DNA of 64,000 nt from NCBI RefSeq assembly GCF_014489075.1, contig NZ_JACTGR010000002.1:682001-746000 (forward strand). The letters are read 5' to 3'. A model generated the notes under the pieces. That model was not told the origin of the DNA. It saw only the letters and a program-made list of their open reading frames with translations, and ran no database searches. The stretch comes from Sphingomonas sp. JC676. GTDB lineage: Bacteria > Pseudomonadota > Alphaproteobacteria > Sphingomonadales > Sphingomonadaceae. The position numbers and the translations under genes were made by a program. Numbering within the stretch: the first letter of the stretch is position 1; each line of letters begins with the position of its first letter. Shown here one piece after another: positions 17,116-26,479 of the stretch.

Positions 17116-19347
17116 TCAGGCGACCCGCCGTCCGTCGATGGCGGCTTTCCACTCGGTCAGCGTATGGAAGGCCGGCAGGCTGAGCTGTCCGTCAAGCGTC
17201 TTCACGACCAGATTGTTGTTCGGCGCGAAAAGCTCGGCCGACAGTCCTTCGGAAGCCAGCATCAGCGGAGACACGCGATGCCTGGTGCACAGGCCGCCAT
17301 TGCCGTCGTCCACCAGGCGCTGCTCGAATTCCACGCCTTGCTGATGGTTCGAGGCGCGGCGGACGGTGGCGACAGCCAACTGGCCGTCGCCGAGATCGAC
17401 CACGAATTGCGTACCTTCCGGCACGTCGACAATGCCATCGATCAGCGCGCCGGAGGCGGAGAGATTCCGCAGCACGGCGGCATAGTAATGATTGTCGTGG
17501 ATCACGCCGACCTTGCGGAACGTGGCGTGCCGGTGGTGGCGCTGCTTTGCCGGACCGCTGGGCTTGATGACCCAACGGCCGTCCTCGACATAGTTTTTGA
17601 GCTCCTCGGCGGATACGGCGCGGCTGTACAGGAAGCCCTGCACGTGGCTCACCTTCAAGGCGCGCATGGTCTCCAGCTGATCGAAGGATTCGATGCCCTC
17701 GGCGGTCGTTTCCATCCCCAGGGCGCCGGCCAGCGCAACGATGGCGGCGATGATCGCCTGATTTCGCGCGCCCTCCTCGGTCGAGTTGCGCACAAAGCTC
17801 TGATCGATCTTGATCTTGTCGAATGGCGCCGTCCTGAGATACCCCAGCGAGGAGTACCCCGTTCCGAAATCGTCGAGCGCCAGCCGTACGCCGAGCGCCT
17901 TGAGGACCTCGAATCTCTTTTCCGTTTCGAGCGTGTCGCCCAGGAACACGCTCTCGGTGATTTCCAATTCCAACCGGTCGGGCGGCAGGTTGGAGTTGGC
18001 GAGCGCGCTGAGCACGATCTGCGGAAGGCTGTCGCTGGCAAACTGGATCGGCGAGACGTTCACCGCGACACGCAATTCGCCCGGCCAGCTTGCCGCATCC
18101 ATGCAAGCTTTCCTGAGCGCCCACTCGCCCAGTTGCGGAATGAGATTGGCTTCCTCGGCGATCGGGATGAAGATGGAGGGCGAAATCCGTCCGCGCTTGG
18201 GGTGATTCCAGCGCATCAGCGCTTCGAACCCGCTCACCTCATTAGTGAGCGCGTTGACGACCGGCTGGTAGTGGACGGCAATCTCGCCATTGCCGAGCGC
18301 GTCCATCAGGTCGTGTTCGAGGACACGGCGCTCTTCCGCCGATCTCAGCAATTCCGTGGAGAAGAAGCGGAATCGTCCCCGGCCGCCGCTCTTCGCGGCA
18401 TAAAGCGCCAGGTCGGCGTTGCGGATGAGCTCTTCGCTGGTCTCGCCATCGAACGGGTTGACGGCGATTCCGACCGAGGCCCCGATGATGCAACGGCTGC
18501 CGTTTATCGAATAGGGATGCGACAGCGATTCGATGATCGCATTGGCCATGTCGCCCAGCGCGCCGCGATCATGCGTATCCTGAAGGACGATCTGGAACTC
18601 GTCGCCGCCGATGCGGCCGATCTTCTCGGCATCGCCGACGATCCTCACCAATCGTTCCGCGACCTGCTTGAGCAGCACATCGCCAACCGGGTGGCCCATC
18701 GTATCGTTGATCTGCTTGAATCGGTCCAGGTCGATCAGCAGCACCGCGCACGGGCGCCGCTGCACCCGGAATGCGACGATCGTCCTTTCCAGCAGGCTGG
18801 TCACGCAACGCCGGTTGGGAAGTCCCGTCAGCGGGTCGTACATCGCCAGCCGCGTGTTTTCCTCAACTGATTGCTGTTCGACCGTCACGTCGGTTCCATG
18901 GCCGAGATAGCCGCAGAAATTCCCGGTGCGATCCAGCTGCGGCTGACCGGACAGCTCCCAGCAGCGCTCAATGCCGTTGATATCGATCCGCACCTGGGTC
19001 GTTTCGAAACGTGCATGGCGAATGAGCTGAAAGGGCAATGTGCGCCGTCGCTCCGCATCCGAGTTCGCGGGTTTGAACAGGGAGACGAGCTCACGTCCCA
19101 GGATGTCGTTGGCCCCTCCGGTCAGCAGCGCGCCGATCGAATCGGTCATGTAGGTGATGCATCCGTCCGCATCCGTTGCCCAGAACCAGCCGAGCTTCAT
19201 TTCCTCGTAATTGCGAAGGAGGCTCGAATGCGCATCCTTCACGGCTGCTGCATGCGCGTCTCCGTTTCGCGCGAACGGCCAGATGCGGGTATTGCTGCCG
19301 GAATTGGCTACAGCGGCGTTCTTCGCGGTCGGGGAGTCTCCACTCAT
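17116..19347 (-). CDS. PAS-GGDEF-EAL-PilZ cyclic-di-GMP protein
   Basis: 743 residues from ATG 19347, with GGAG ten bases before. Order: PAS-like sensor (about 40-160), GGDEF domain with intact RIGGDEFQIVL and no obvious RxxD inhibitory site in front, EAL domain, and C-terminal PilZ domain. The EAL catalytic set looks complete: FEALMRW, VNVSPIQF, LELEITES, ALDDFGTGYSS, DKIKIDQSF, TAEGIES and VQGF. The PilZ part has arginines followed by NLSASGAL, the (D/N)xSxxG motif. One protein could therefore make, degrade and sense c-di-GMP. No transmembrane segment is seen, so it is probably cytoplasmic. Confidence 0.93.
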   Translation of the reverse strand: MSGDSPTAKNAAVANSGSNTRIWPFARNGDAHAAAVKDAHSSLLRNYEEMKLGWFWATDADGCITYMTDSIGALLTGGANDILGRELVSLFKPANSDAERRRTLPFQLIRHARFETTQVRIDINGIERCWELSGQPQLDRTGNFCGYLGHGTDVTVEQQSVEENTRLAMYDPLTGLPNRRCVTSLLERTIVAFRVQRRPCAVLLIDLDRFKQINDTMGHPVGDVLLKQVAERLVRIVGDAEKIGRIGGDEFQIVLQDTHDRGALGDMANAIIESLSHPYSINGSRCIIGASVGIAVNPFDGETSEELIRNADLALYAAKSGGRGRFRFFSTELLRSAEERRVLEHDLMDALGNGEIAVHYQPVVNALTNEVSGFEALMRWNHPKRGRISPSIFIPIAEEANLIPQLGEWALRKACMDAASWPGELRVAVNVSPIQFASDSLPQIVLSALANSNLPPDRLELEITESVFLGDTLETEKRFEVLKALGVRLALDDFGTGYSSLGYLRTAPFDKIKIDQSFVRNSTEEGARNQAIIAAIVALAGALGMETTAEGIESFDQLETMRALKVSHVQGFLYSRAVSAEELKNYVEDGRWVIKPSGPAKQRHHRHATFRKVGVIHDNHYYAAVLRNLSASGALIDGIVDVPEGTQFVVDLGDGQLAVATVRRASNHQQGVEFEQRLVDDGNGGLCTRHRVSPLMLASEGLSAELFAPNNNLVVKTLDGQLSLPAFHTLTEWKAAIDGRRVA

Positions 19348-19505
19348 GACCCAAATTCTCCGGCGCCGGCATTCTGCCAACCCGCTATGTTACCGCGCCG
19401 GTCCTTTAGGTTTGGTGAAGCGCCGTTCGGCGGTCCTTCGCGCTACGCGCGCGACCCGCACATACCACCCCTTGCCCTCGCTGCCCGCCCGCATTATTCC
19501 GCGCC

Positions 19506-19650
19506 GCAGCATCAAGAGTCGGGCCGACGCCCGGCACCAACCTGCCTTCCCGGCAAGGTGGTGTCTCCGCTTCCAGCGGAGGGATGTGGCCGATCCGGCA
19601 ACCAACGGGATGAAGCCACGCGTCGATCTGGTTCCTGGTGCCAACACCAG
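19506..19650 (+). ncRNA. Candidate structured 5' leader RNA of threonine aldolase
   Basis: The 323 bases between the GGDEF gene and threonine aldolase hold a compact fold. GCAGCATC (19506-19513) pairs with GATGTGGC (19583-19590), one mismatch and one wobble, enclosing three hairpins. These are CGGGC/GCCCG (19520-19533), CACCA..CCTGCC/GGCAAGGTGGTG (19535-19563) and CTCCGC/GCGGAG (19565-19581). After a linker with CCGGCAACC comes CTGGTG-CCAA-CACCAG (19635-19650), 21 bases before the ATG. The four-way junction recalls metabolite riboswitches, but no known class fits exactly. It is read toward the aldolase; an independent RNA on either strand is possible. The rest of 19348-19670 shows no gene. 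Confidence 0.4.
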
Positions 19651-19670
19651 TGAGAAGGCCAGTGTGCGTG

Positions 19671-20732
19671 ATGACCGAAGTTCAGCAGTTCGCCAGCGAC
19701 AATTATGCCGGGGTCTGTCCCGAAGCCTGGGCGGCCATGGAAGACGCCAATCGCGGCCATGCCCCCGCTTATGGCGACGATGACTGGACACAGCGCGCGT
19801 CGGACGCCTTCCGCACCTTGTTCGAAACCGATTGCGAGGTCTTCTTTGCCTTCAACGGCACCGCGGCCAATTCGCTCGCACTCGCCTCGCTCTGCCAATC
19901 CTATCACAGCGTGATCTGCTCGGCCTCCGCCCATGTCGAGACCGACGAGTGCGGCGCGCCCGAATTCTTCTCCAACGGCTCCAAGCTGCTCGTCGCGCCC
20001 TCCACCGACGGCAAGCTGACGCCCGAGGCAGTGCGCACCGTCGCCACCAGCCGCTCGGACATCCATTTCCCCAAGCCGCGCGTGGTGACGATCACCCAGC
20101 CGACCGAGACCGGCCAGGTCTATAGCGTCGCCGAGATCCGGGCGCTCTCGGCGGTTTGCCGCGAGCTCGGGCTCAAGCTCCATATGGACGGGGCGCGCTT
20201 CGCCCATGCCTGTGCCAGCCTCGGCGCCAGCCCGGCCGAGCTGACCTGGCAGTCGGGCGTCGACGTGCTCTGCTTCGGTGGCACCAAGAACGGCATGGCG
20301 GTCGGCGAGGCGGTGCTCTTCTTCGATGCGACGCTCGCCCAGGACTTCGACTATCGCTGCAAGCAGGCCGGCCAGCTCGCCTCGAAGATGCGCTTCCTCT
20401 CGGCGCCCTGGGTCGGGATGCTGGAGAGCGGCGCATGGCTGCGCAACGCCCAGCACGCCAATCACTGCGCCTTGCGGCTGGCGGCGCAGATCGTCGACCT
20501 GCCCGACATCGCGCCGATGTTCCCGGTCGAGGCGAATGGCGTCTTCGTCCGCGCGCCCGAGCCGGTGCTCCAGAGCCTGCGCGAGCGTGGCTGGCGCTTC
20601 TACACCTTCATCGGCGGCGGTGCCCGCTTCATGTTCGCGTGGGACGCCGATCCTGCGCGGGTGGACCAGCTGGCGGCCGATATCCGCAGCGCGAGCGCGG
20701 AGATCGGCGCCATCCGGTCGCAAGCCGCCTAG
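19671..20732 (+). CDS. ltaE: Low-specificity L-threonine aldolase
   Basis: 353 residues, a fold-type I PLP enzyme that cleaves L-threonine or L-allo-threonine to glycine and acetaldehyde. PLP contacts are visible: FNGTAANSLAL near the phosphate cup, LHMDGARFAHA with the ring-binding Asp, and the Schiff-base lysine in LCFGGTKNGMAVGEA. Length fits the family. Start ATG 19671 begins the recognisable sequence MTEVQQFASDNYAGVCPEA; GAGAAGG lies about 15 bases upstream. The long, structured leader suggests post-transcriptional control. Confidence 0.93.
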   Translation: MTEVQQFASDNYAGVCPEAWAAMEDANRGHAPAYGDDDWTQRASDAFRTLFETDCEVFFAFNGTAANSLALASLCQSYHSVICSASAHVETDECGAPEFFSNGSKLLVAPSTDGKLTPEAVRTVATSRSDIHFPKPRVVTITQPTETGQVYSVAEIRALSAVCRELGLKLHMDGARFAHACASLGASPAELTWQSGVDVLCFGGTKNGMAVGEAVLFFDATLAQDFDYRCKQAGQLASKMRFLSAPWVGMLESGAWLRNAQHANHCALRLAAQIVDLPDIAPMFPVEANGVFVRAPEPVLQSLRERGWRFYTFIGGGARFMFAWDADPARVDQLAADIRSASAEIGAIRSQAA

Positions 20733-20742
20733 CCGCCGGACG

Positions 20743-21108
20743 TCAGCCGGCCGGTGTCTGGGCGGCGGTTCCGTTGACCAGCACCGGCGTGGGCGCGGGT
20801 TCCTCCGGGCTCCAGTCGTCGTCACGGTCGTGGAAGCCGTGCCTGCCCGGACCATGCCGAGGGCCGTGCGGCTCGCGCGGCACTTCGCCGATCGCGAGCT
20901 TGCCGTCCTTGTTGATGTCGAGCTGCTGGAACCGGGTCGTGGCGGCCTGTGTCCATTCCGCCTGGGTGATCATCCCGTCATTGTTCGCATCGGCATTGCC
21001 GAAAGGACCGATGCCCCGGTGCATCCCCGCCATGGCAATGCCGCCCGCGGTCAGCGTCGCGACGACGCTGATCGCGGCGACCCCCAAATATTTCCACTTC
21101 ACATTCAT
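20743..21108 (-). CDS. Secreted EF-hand calcium-binding protein
   Basis: 121 residues with an N-terminal signal or anchor (YLGVAAISVVATLTAGGIAMA) and an AGGAG ribosome-binding site. Two EF-hand loops are clear, DANNDGMITQAEW and DINKDGKLAIGE, with Asp/Asn/Asp at positions 1, 3 and 5 and Glu at 12. A His/Pro/Gly-rich region and a disordered tail follow. It probably buffers or senses calcium in the periplasm. It converges on threonine aldolase with ten bases between. Confidence 0.85.
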   Translation of the reverse strand: MNVKWKYLGVAAISVVATLTAGGIAMAGMHRGIGPFGNADANNDGMITQAEWTQAATTRFQQLDINKDGKLAIGEVPREPHGPRHGPGRHGFHDRDDDWSPEEPAPTPVLVNGTAAQTPAG

Positions 21109-21220
21109 TTCAAATCTCCTGCCCGCATCTTTCGCGGTACAGGCCGGATCGGCGCCCGGCCTCTCCGCAAGATTTCACGCAAGCGACGATATTGTAGCAA
21201 ATTGTCGTAAGATCATATCG

Positions 21221-22036
21221 TTAGCCTACGAACGCCCGTTCGATCACATAATGGCCGGGCGCTGCGTTCGAGCCCTCGATAAAGCCCCGCCCCTCCAGCA
21301 TCCTGGCAAAGTCGCGGATCATTGCGGTGCTCCCGCACAGCATCACCCGATCGGTTTCCGGATTGAGCTCCCGCTCGCCCGCCACCGGCGCCTTGAACAA
21401 CCAGCCATTGGCGACCAGTTCGCCGATCCGCCCGGTCGTCCGGAACGGCTCACGCGTCACCGTCGGCACATAATGGAACTGGAGCAGCGCCTGCTCCTGC
21501 ACCAGCGGGTCGCTCGCCAGCTGCGCGGTAAGCTCGTCATGAAAGGCAAGGTCGCTCACGCGCCGCACGCTGTGCACCAGCACGATCTGCGCGAACCGCT
21601 CATAGATGTCGGGGTCGCGCGCGATGCTCAGGAACGGCGCCAGCCCCGTACCCGTGGAAAGCAGGAACAGCCGCTTCCCCGGCAGCAGCGCGTCGGAGAC
21701 GAGCGTCCCCGTCGGCTTCTTACCCAGATAGACATGATCGTCCGGCCGGATCGCCTGGAGCCGCGAGGTCAGCGGCCCGTCCGGCACCTTGATCGAGAGG
21801 AATTCGAGCTCGTCGGACCAAGCCGGGCTCGCGATCGAATAAGCGCGCATCAGCGGCCGGTCGCCGTCCATCAGCCCGATCATCACGAACTCGCCCGATC
21901 GGAAGCGGAAGCTCGTCGGGCGCTCGATCGCGAAGCTGAACAGATGTTCGTTCCAGTGCTTGACCCAGCGCACGCCGGACGTGGCGAAGCTGGCATGCGC
22001 CGGGAGCAGCGCCGGCGGGCGCGTATGCATTGTCAT
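21221..22036 (-). CDS. fpr: Ferredoxin--NADP+ reductase
   Basis: 271 residues, an FAD flavoprotein moving electrons between NADPH and ferredoxin or flavodoxin. The FAD motif is RAYSIASP, the pyridine-nucleotide motif STGTGLAPFLSI, then LVHSVRR and MLCGSTAMIRD. It ends AFVG, the tail of the bacterial subclass I enzymes. The 141-aa gene upstream ends 12 bases before it, so they are probably one transcript driven from the Fur-like site at 22492-22510, linking it to iron or oxidative stress. Confidence 0.94.
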   Translation of the reverse strand: MTMHTRPPALLPAHASFATSGVRWVKHWNEHLFSFAIERPTSFRFRSGEFVMIGLMDGDRPLMRAYSIASPAWSDELEFLSIKVPDGPLTSRLQAIRPDDHVYLGKKPTGTLVSDALLPGKRLFLLSTGTGLAPFLSIARDPDIYERFAQIVLVHSVRRVSDLAFHDELTAQLASDPLVQEQALLQFHYVPTVTREPFRTTGRIGELVANGWLFKAPVAGERELNPETDRVMLCGSTAMIRDFARMLEGRGFIEGSNAAPGHYVIERAFVG

Positions 22037-22048
22037 CGACGATCCTTG

Positions 22049-22474
22049 TCAGGAGTTGGAGCCGCGCGGCACCGGTGTCCGCCGCAGCACGTCGCTCGCC
22101 TGGAGCACCGCGACGATGAAGGGATGGACGATCTCGGGCTTGACGAGCTGCGCCGCCAGCCGTCCCACCAGCCGCTCGTCGCCGTCCGCGGCGGCATGGA
22201 ACAGCGTCAGCAGCACCGCCTCGTCGTCATGGACCGTGACGCAGCCTGGCTGGCCGAAGCGCAGCGGCCCCGCGCCTTCGACGTTGAGCACGAACATCGC
22301 CATGTTGAAGTCGCGCAGCAGCTCGGGAACCCGCCAGCGCTCGAACGACGGCCCCAGCGTGGCGCACGGGCATTTCTGCATCGACATCGCCACCACCCAG
22401 CTCCGCATCGACCACAGGATCATCTGATCGCCGGGCGGCAGATCGAACACGGGCCGGTCCAGGAATCGATACAC
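22049..22474 (-). CDS. Hypothetical protein upstream of fpr (141 aa)
   Basis: Family not recognised. A soluble, 141-residue protein with a CPCATLGPSFERWRVP stretch near residue 35 (two close cysteines) and no signal or transmembrane segment. It lies 12 bases before fpr in the same direction, so a role in the same redox process is likely. A Fur-like inverted repeat lies just upstream of the start. Confidence 0.75.
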   Translation of the reverse strand: MYRFLDRPVFDLPPGDQMILWSMRSWVVAMSMQKCPCATLGPSFERWRVPELLRDFNMAMFVLNVEGAGPLRFGQPGCVTVHDDEAVLLTLFHAAADGDERLVGRLAAQLVKPEIVHPFIVAVLQASDVLRRTPVPRGSNS

Positions 22475-22491
22475 GCGCGCCTCCAGCTACT

Positions 22492-22510
22492 ATTGCGATT
22501 AACTCGCATT
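22492..22510. promoter_or_regulatory. Fur-like inverted repeat upstream of the fpr operon
   Basis: TGCGA (22494-22498) and TCGCA (22504-22508) are perfect inverted arms around TTAAC, and outward T/A bases extend the dyad. The TGCGA-N5-TCGCA layout resembles iron-responsive (Fur/Mur-type) boxes of alphaproteobacteria. It lies 20 bases upstream of the first gene's start, where a repressor would block the promoter. Confidence 0.45.
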
Positions 22511-22649
22511 AGCGCCGATAGCGCCGGGCGCAGGAGCGGTCAACCGGTTCGCGAAAAGGAACCCGTCGGTCGCTTGATTGTCCGCTATTCGCTGATTTGC
22601 GTCACGGATGGGAGGATGAGCCCGGAGCGATCCGAATGCGACATTCGCG

Positions 22650-22910
22650 TTACGCTTCCTCGTCGGCGCCTTCGGCACGGGTCGACCAGTAGCGCAGCGC
22701 TTCCTCTGCCTCTTCGGCATTCAAGTCGCCGACCTCGCTGGTGATCCAGCATGCGCGGCGAAAGACAGGATCGATCGCGCAGATGCCATGCGCCATGATC
22801 ACCAACGGCCCCTTGGCGACGATTACTTCGCCGCTGCGATGACCGGGATGCTCGTCATCTTCGATCCAGCGGTGAATCTCCGCCGGAACATCCATGGGGT
22901 AGAGGTGCAT
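22650..22910 (-). CDS. Hypothetical protein (86 aa)
   Basis: Family not recognised. From ATG 22910 the product is a small, acidic, soluble protein (MHLYPMDVPAEIHRWIEDD at the start, ending in EEA), with no signal peptide. A GTG four codons earlier is also possible. It is isolated between the fpr operon and the chemoreceptor gene. Codon use is typical of the neighbours, which supports it being real. Confidence 0.65.
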   Translation of the reverse strand: MHLYPMDVPAEIHRWIEDDEHPGHRSGEVIVAKGPLVIMAHGICAIDPVFRRACWITSEVGDLNAEEAEEALRYWSTRAEGADEEA

Positions 22911-23080
22911 AGATGCCACCACGCCGTCTTAACATGGATCAACGTACGAAAGAGGCAGTTGGTTCCCCTAGGATTGCACCGCATATGGCTGTTTCGCCAG
23001 CGCAATTTTTTTGCGCGTGTCTTCATCCTGTCATCAAACACTAAGGCGGCATTTACCATGAAGGCCCTAGCGCGATCGCG

Positions 23081-24401
23081 ATGTTCCAGCCCCATCGCCC
23101 CCGCCCCCAGGCCGATCCTAGGTTCCTTGCGCAATGGCTCACCTCCGCCGAGCGAGACGCGCCCTCGCTGCCGCAAGGCGCGTCGATCAGCGATGCCGTG
23201 CGCCGGTTTCAGGACGATCTGTCGCTCCGCCTGCTCCCTGTGGTCGATCCGGCGCAGCGCCCGGTCGGCGCGGTGTTCGAGAAGGACGTGCGCCGTCTGC
23301 TGCTCAATCCCTTCGGCCATGCGCTGATGCGCAACCCGGCCTATGGCGGCCGGCTGAAGGCGCTGGTCCGCACCTGCCCGGTCGCCGATGCCTCGCTCGA
23401 TCCCGAGGCGCTGGTCGATGCCTATACCGCCGAGGACGGGCATGAAGGCATGATCCTCACGCGCGGCGGCCAGCTCTTCGCGGTGATCGGCAATCGGCGC
23501 CTCATCCAGCTCGCCGCCGAGCGCCAGGTCCATGCCGCCGAGCAACGCCTCAACCGCGCGCGCCGGATCGAGGCCGCCAGCGAACGCCTCGAGAGTGAAA
23601 TCGGCTCGCTGACCGAGAAGCTCCGTAGCCTAGCCGCCACGCTCCAGCAGAGCGCCACCGCCACCGTCGATCGCGCTGCGAGCAACAGCGCCTCGGCGAC
23701 CGCGCTCGCCGCGGCGGTCGCCCAGAACCACGACAATCTCGCCGCCATCGCCGCCGAATCGGATGAGCTCGCCGCGACGCTCGACACGATCGGCCAGAGC
23801 ACCACCGCCGCCAAGGCCTCGGCCGCGCACGCCGTAGACCTGGTCGACGACAGCCGCACCCGCACCGCCGAACTGGGCGCCTTCGCGCAGACCGTCGGCA
23901 GCGTCACCGCGATCATCGGTGAGATCGCCGGCCGGGTGAACCTGCTCGCGCTCAACGCCTCGATCGAGGCCGCGCGTGCCGGTCATGCCGGCTCCGGCTT
24001 CACCGTCGTCGCCAACGAAGTGAAGGCGCTGGCCGGCCAGGTCAGCGACGCCGCCGAGACCGTCACCGCGCATGTCGAGGACATTCGCCGCGCGGTCGAC
24101 CTCGTCACCGCCAACCATGCCCGGGTCGAGGCCGCGATCGTCGCGATCGCCGATCTCTCCGGGGATCGAACAGGCAGTGCGCGGTCAGCAATCCGCCACC
24201 CGCACGATCGCGCACAATGTCAGCGAGAGCGTCGAGGGCACCGTCGGCGTCCAGTATGACATCGAGGCGATCGGCGCCGCCTCGCAGGCCGCGTCGCAAA
24301 GCGCGGGCGACATGGAGCTGCTCGCTGCCAGCCTGTTCTCGGGCGCCGAGGCGCTTTCGAACGGCGTGGACCGTTTCCTGGCGGAAGTCCGCACCGCCTG
24401 A
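23081..24401 (+). pseudogene. Soluble methyl-accepting chemotaxis-type protein with CBS-like N-terminus, frameshifted
   Basis: The first frame (23081 onward) encodes a CBS-like N-terminal domain ([20 protein letters not shown]). A long coiled coil and the receptor hairpin tip follow ([30 protein letters not shown]). At 24161-24164, GGGG appears one base too long. Removing one G continues [20 protein letters not shown] to TGA 24399-24401, giving about 439 residues. As read, the protein ends early at 24259. It has no transmembrane segment, so it would be a cytoplasmic receptor or scaffold. The shift could be a real mutation or a sequencing error in a homopolymer. Confidence 0.75.
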
Positions 24402-24508
24402 TCCCACTGCCCTTCGATCGGGCACCCCGGTCCGTGCTGCCTATTTGATAGGCAATTGTTAACCGTTGCGCTGAGTGCAACCGGAGGACTAGCCTAGACC
24501 GACCGCTC

Positions 24509-24524
24509 TGGCATGAGTCATGCT
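24509..24524 (+). promoter_or_regulatory. Sigma-54-type promoter of glnBA
   Basis: TGGCATGAGTCATGCT has GG and GC exactly ten bases apart and matches TGGCAC-N5-TTGC at 8 of 10 defined positions. It is 41 bases upstream of the glnB start, so transcription would begin about 30 bases before the GTG. NtrC-dependent sigma-54 control of glnBA is well established in other proteobacteria. Confidence 0.55.
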
Positions 24525-24526
24525 AG

Positions 24527-24904
<378 letters not shown>

Positions 24905-24909
24905 CGCGG

Positions 24910-24932
24910 CGCAGCATCCTAGCGATGCTGCG
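24910..24932 (+). promoter_or_regulatory. Hairpin between glnB and glnA
   Basis: CGCAGCATC (24910-24918) pairs perfectly with GATGCTGCG (24924-24932) over a 5-base loop, 5 bases after the glnB stop. No T-run follows, so it is likely a processing, stability or partial-termination element that sets the glnB:glnA ratio. Confidence 0.5.
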
Positions 24933-24997
24933 AGCGCGAACGTAATTTAATTGCCTGATTCGTCGGGCAGACAGCATGAAAGCGAAAGGGTTTAGCG

Positions 24998-26410
24998 ATG
25001 GCGAATTCGGCCAATGACGTCCTGAAGATGGTCAAGGAGAACGAGATCGAGTGGATCGATCTGCGCTTCACCGATCCCAAGGGCAAGTGGCAGCACCTGA
25101 CCATGGTGGCGGGCGTGATCGGCGAGGACGAGCTGACCGACGGCCTGATGTTCGACGGCTCCTCGATCGAGGGCTGGAAGGCGATCAACGAGTCCGACAT
25201 GATCCTGAAGCCCGATCTCGACGCGGTGTGGATCGATCCCTTCTCGGCCACGCCGATGCTGATCCTGGTCTGCGACATTGTCGAGCCCTCGACAGGCGAG
25301 CTTTATTCGCGCGATCCCCGCTCGACCGCCAAGCGCTCGGAAGCCTATCTCAAGACTTTGGGCATCGGCGACACCGTCTATGTCGGCCCCGAGGCCGAGT
25401 TCTTCATGTTCGACGATGTCCGCTTCGAGAACAGCTACGCGACCAGCTATTATGCGATCGACGATATCGAGCTGCCGACCAACACCGGCAAGGAATATGA
25501 AGCCGGCAATCTGGGTCACCGCCCGCGCGCCAAGGGCGGCTATTTCCCGGTCGCCCCGGTCGACAGCGCCGTCGACATCCGCGGCGAGATGGTCGCGACG
25601 ATGCTCGAAATGGGCCTGCCCTGCGACAAGCATCACCACGAGGTCGCCGCGGCGCAGCACGAGCTGGGCCTGACCTTCGGCACGTTGGTCCAGACCGCCG
25701 ACCGCATGCAGATCTACAAGTATGTCGTACACCAGGTCGCCCAGGCCTATGGCAAGACCGCGACCTTCATGCCCAAGCCGATCAAGGAAGATAACGGCTC
25801 GGGCATGCACACCCATATTTCGATCTGGGATGGCAAGACCCCGCTGTTCGCGGGCAATGGCTATGCCGGCCTGTCGGACATGTGCCTCTATTTCATCGGC
25901 GGTGTGATCAAGCACGCCAAGGCGCTTAACGCCTTCACCAATCCCTCGACCAACAGCTACAAGCGGCTGGTCCCGGGCTATGAGGCACCGGTGCTGCTCG
26001 CTTATTCGAGCCGCAACCGCTCGGCCTCGTGCCGCATCCCTTATGGTGCGGGCAGCAAGGCCAAGCGCGTCGAGTTCCGCTTCCCGGACGCGCTCGCCAA
26101 TCCGTATCTCTGCTACGCGGCGCTGCTGATGGCCGGCCTCGACGGCATCCAGAACAAGATCCATCCGGGCGAGCCGATGGACAAGAACCTGTACGACCTG
26201 CCGCCGGCCGAGCTCGAGCTCGTCCCTACGGTCTGCGGTTCGCTTCGCGAGGCGCTCGACAGCCTCGAGGCCGATATGGACTTCCTGCTCAAGGGCGACG
26301 TGTTCACCAAGGACCAGGTCGAAGCCTATGTCGAGATCAAGCGCGCCGATGTCGCCCGCTGGGAAATGACCCCGAGCCCGGTCGAGTACGACATGTATTA
26401 CAGCGCCTAA
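24998..26410 (+). CDS. glnA: Type I glutamine synthetase
   Basis: 470 residues, the normal length of bacterial GS-I. It makes glutamine from glutamate, ammonia and ATP as a dodecamer. Signatures: DGSSIEGW near residue 50, the metal-binding [24 protein letters not shown], and [11 protein letters not shown]. The adenylylation tyrosine lies in NLYDLPPAE, so GlnE/P-II control is intact. Together with glnB upstream it forms the nitrogen-assimilation operon, and a strong terminator follows. Confidence 0.98.
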   Translation: MANSANDVLKMVKENEIEWIDLRFTDPKGKWQHLTMVAGVIGEDELTDGLMFDGSSIEGWKAINESDMILKPDLDAVWIDPFSATPMLILVCDIVEPSTGELYSRDPRSTAKRSEAYLKTLGIGDTVYVGPEAEFFMFDDVRFENSYATSYYAIDDIELPTNTGKEYEAGNLGHRPRAKGGYFPVAPVDSAVDIRGEMVATMLEMGLPCDKHHHEVAAAQHELGLTFGTLVQTADRMQIYKYVVHQVAQAYGKTATFMPKPIKEDNGSGMHTHISIWDGKTPLFAGNGYAGLSDMCLYFIGGVIKHAKALNAFTNPSTNSYKRLVPGYEAPVLLAYSSRNRSASCRIPYGAGSKAKRVEFRFPDALANPYLCYAALLMAGLDGIQNKIHPGEPMDKNLYDLPPAELELVPTVCGSLREALDSLEADMDFLLKGDVFTKDQVEAYVEIKRADVARWEMTPSPVEYDMYYSA

Positions 26411-26434
26411 GCGCTGCTTACTGAAGGGTAAGAG

Positions 26435-26465
26435 GGGCGCCCGGGAAACCCGGGCGCCCTTTCTT
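26435..26465 (+). terminator. Rho-independent terminator after glnA
   Basis: GGGCGCCCGGG and CCCGGGCGCCC form a perfect 11-bp stem with an AAA loop (26435-26459), followed by TTTCTT. Position 25 bases after the glnA stop fits a strong terminator. Confidence 0.9.
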
Positions 26466-26479
26466 GTCCGCGCGCGGCG

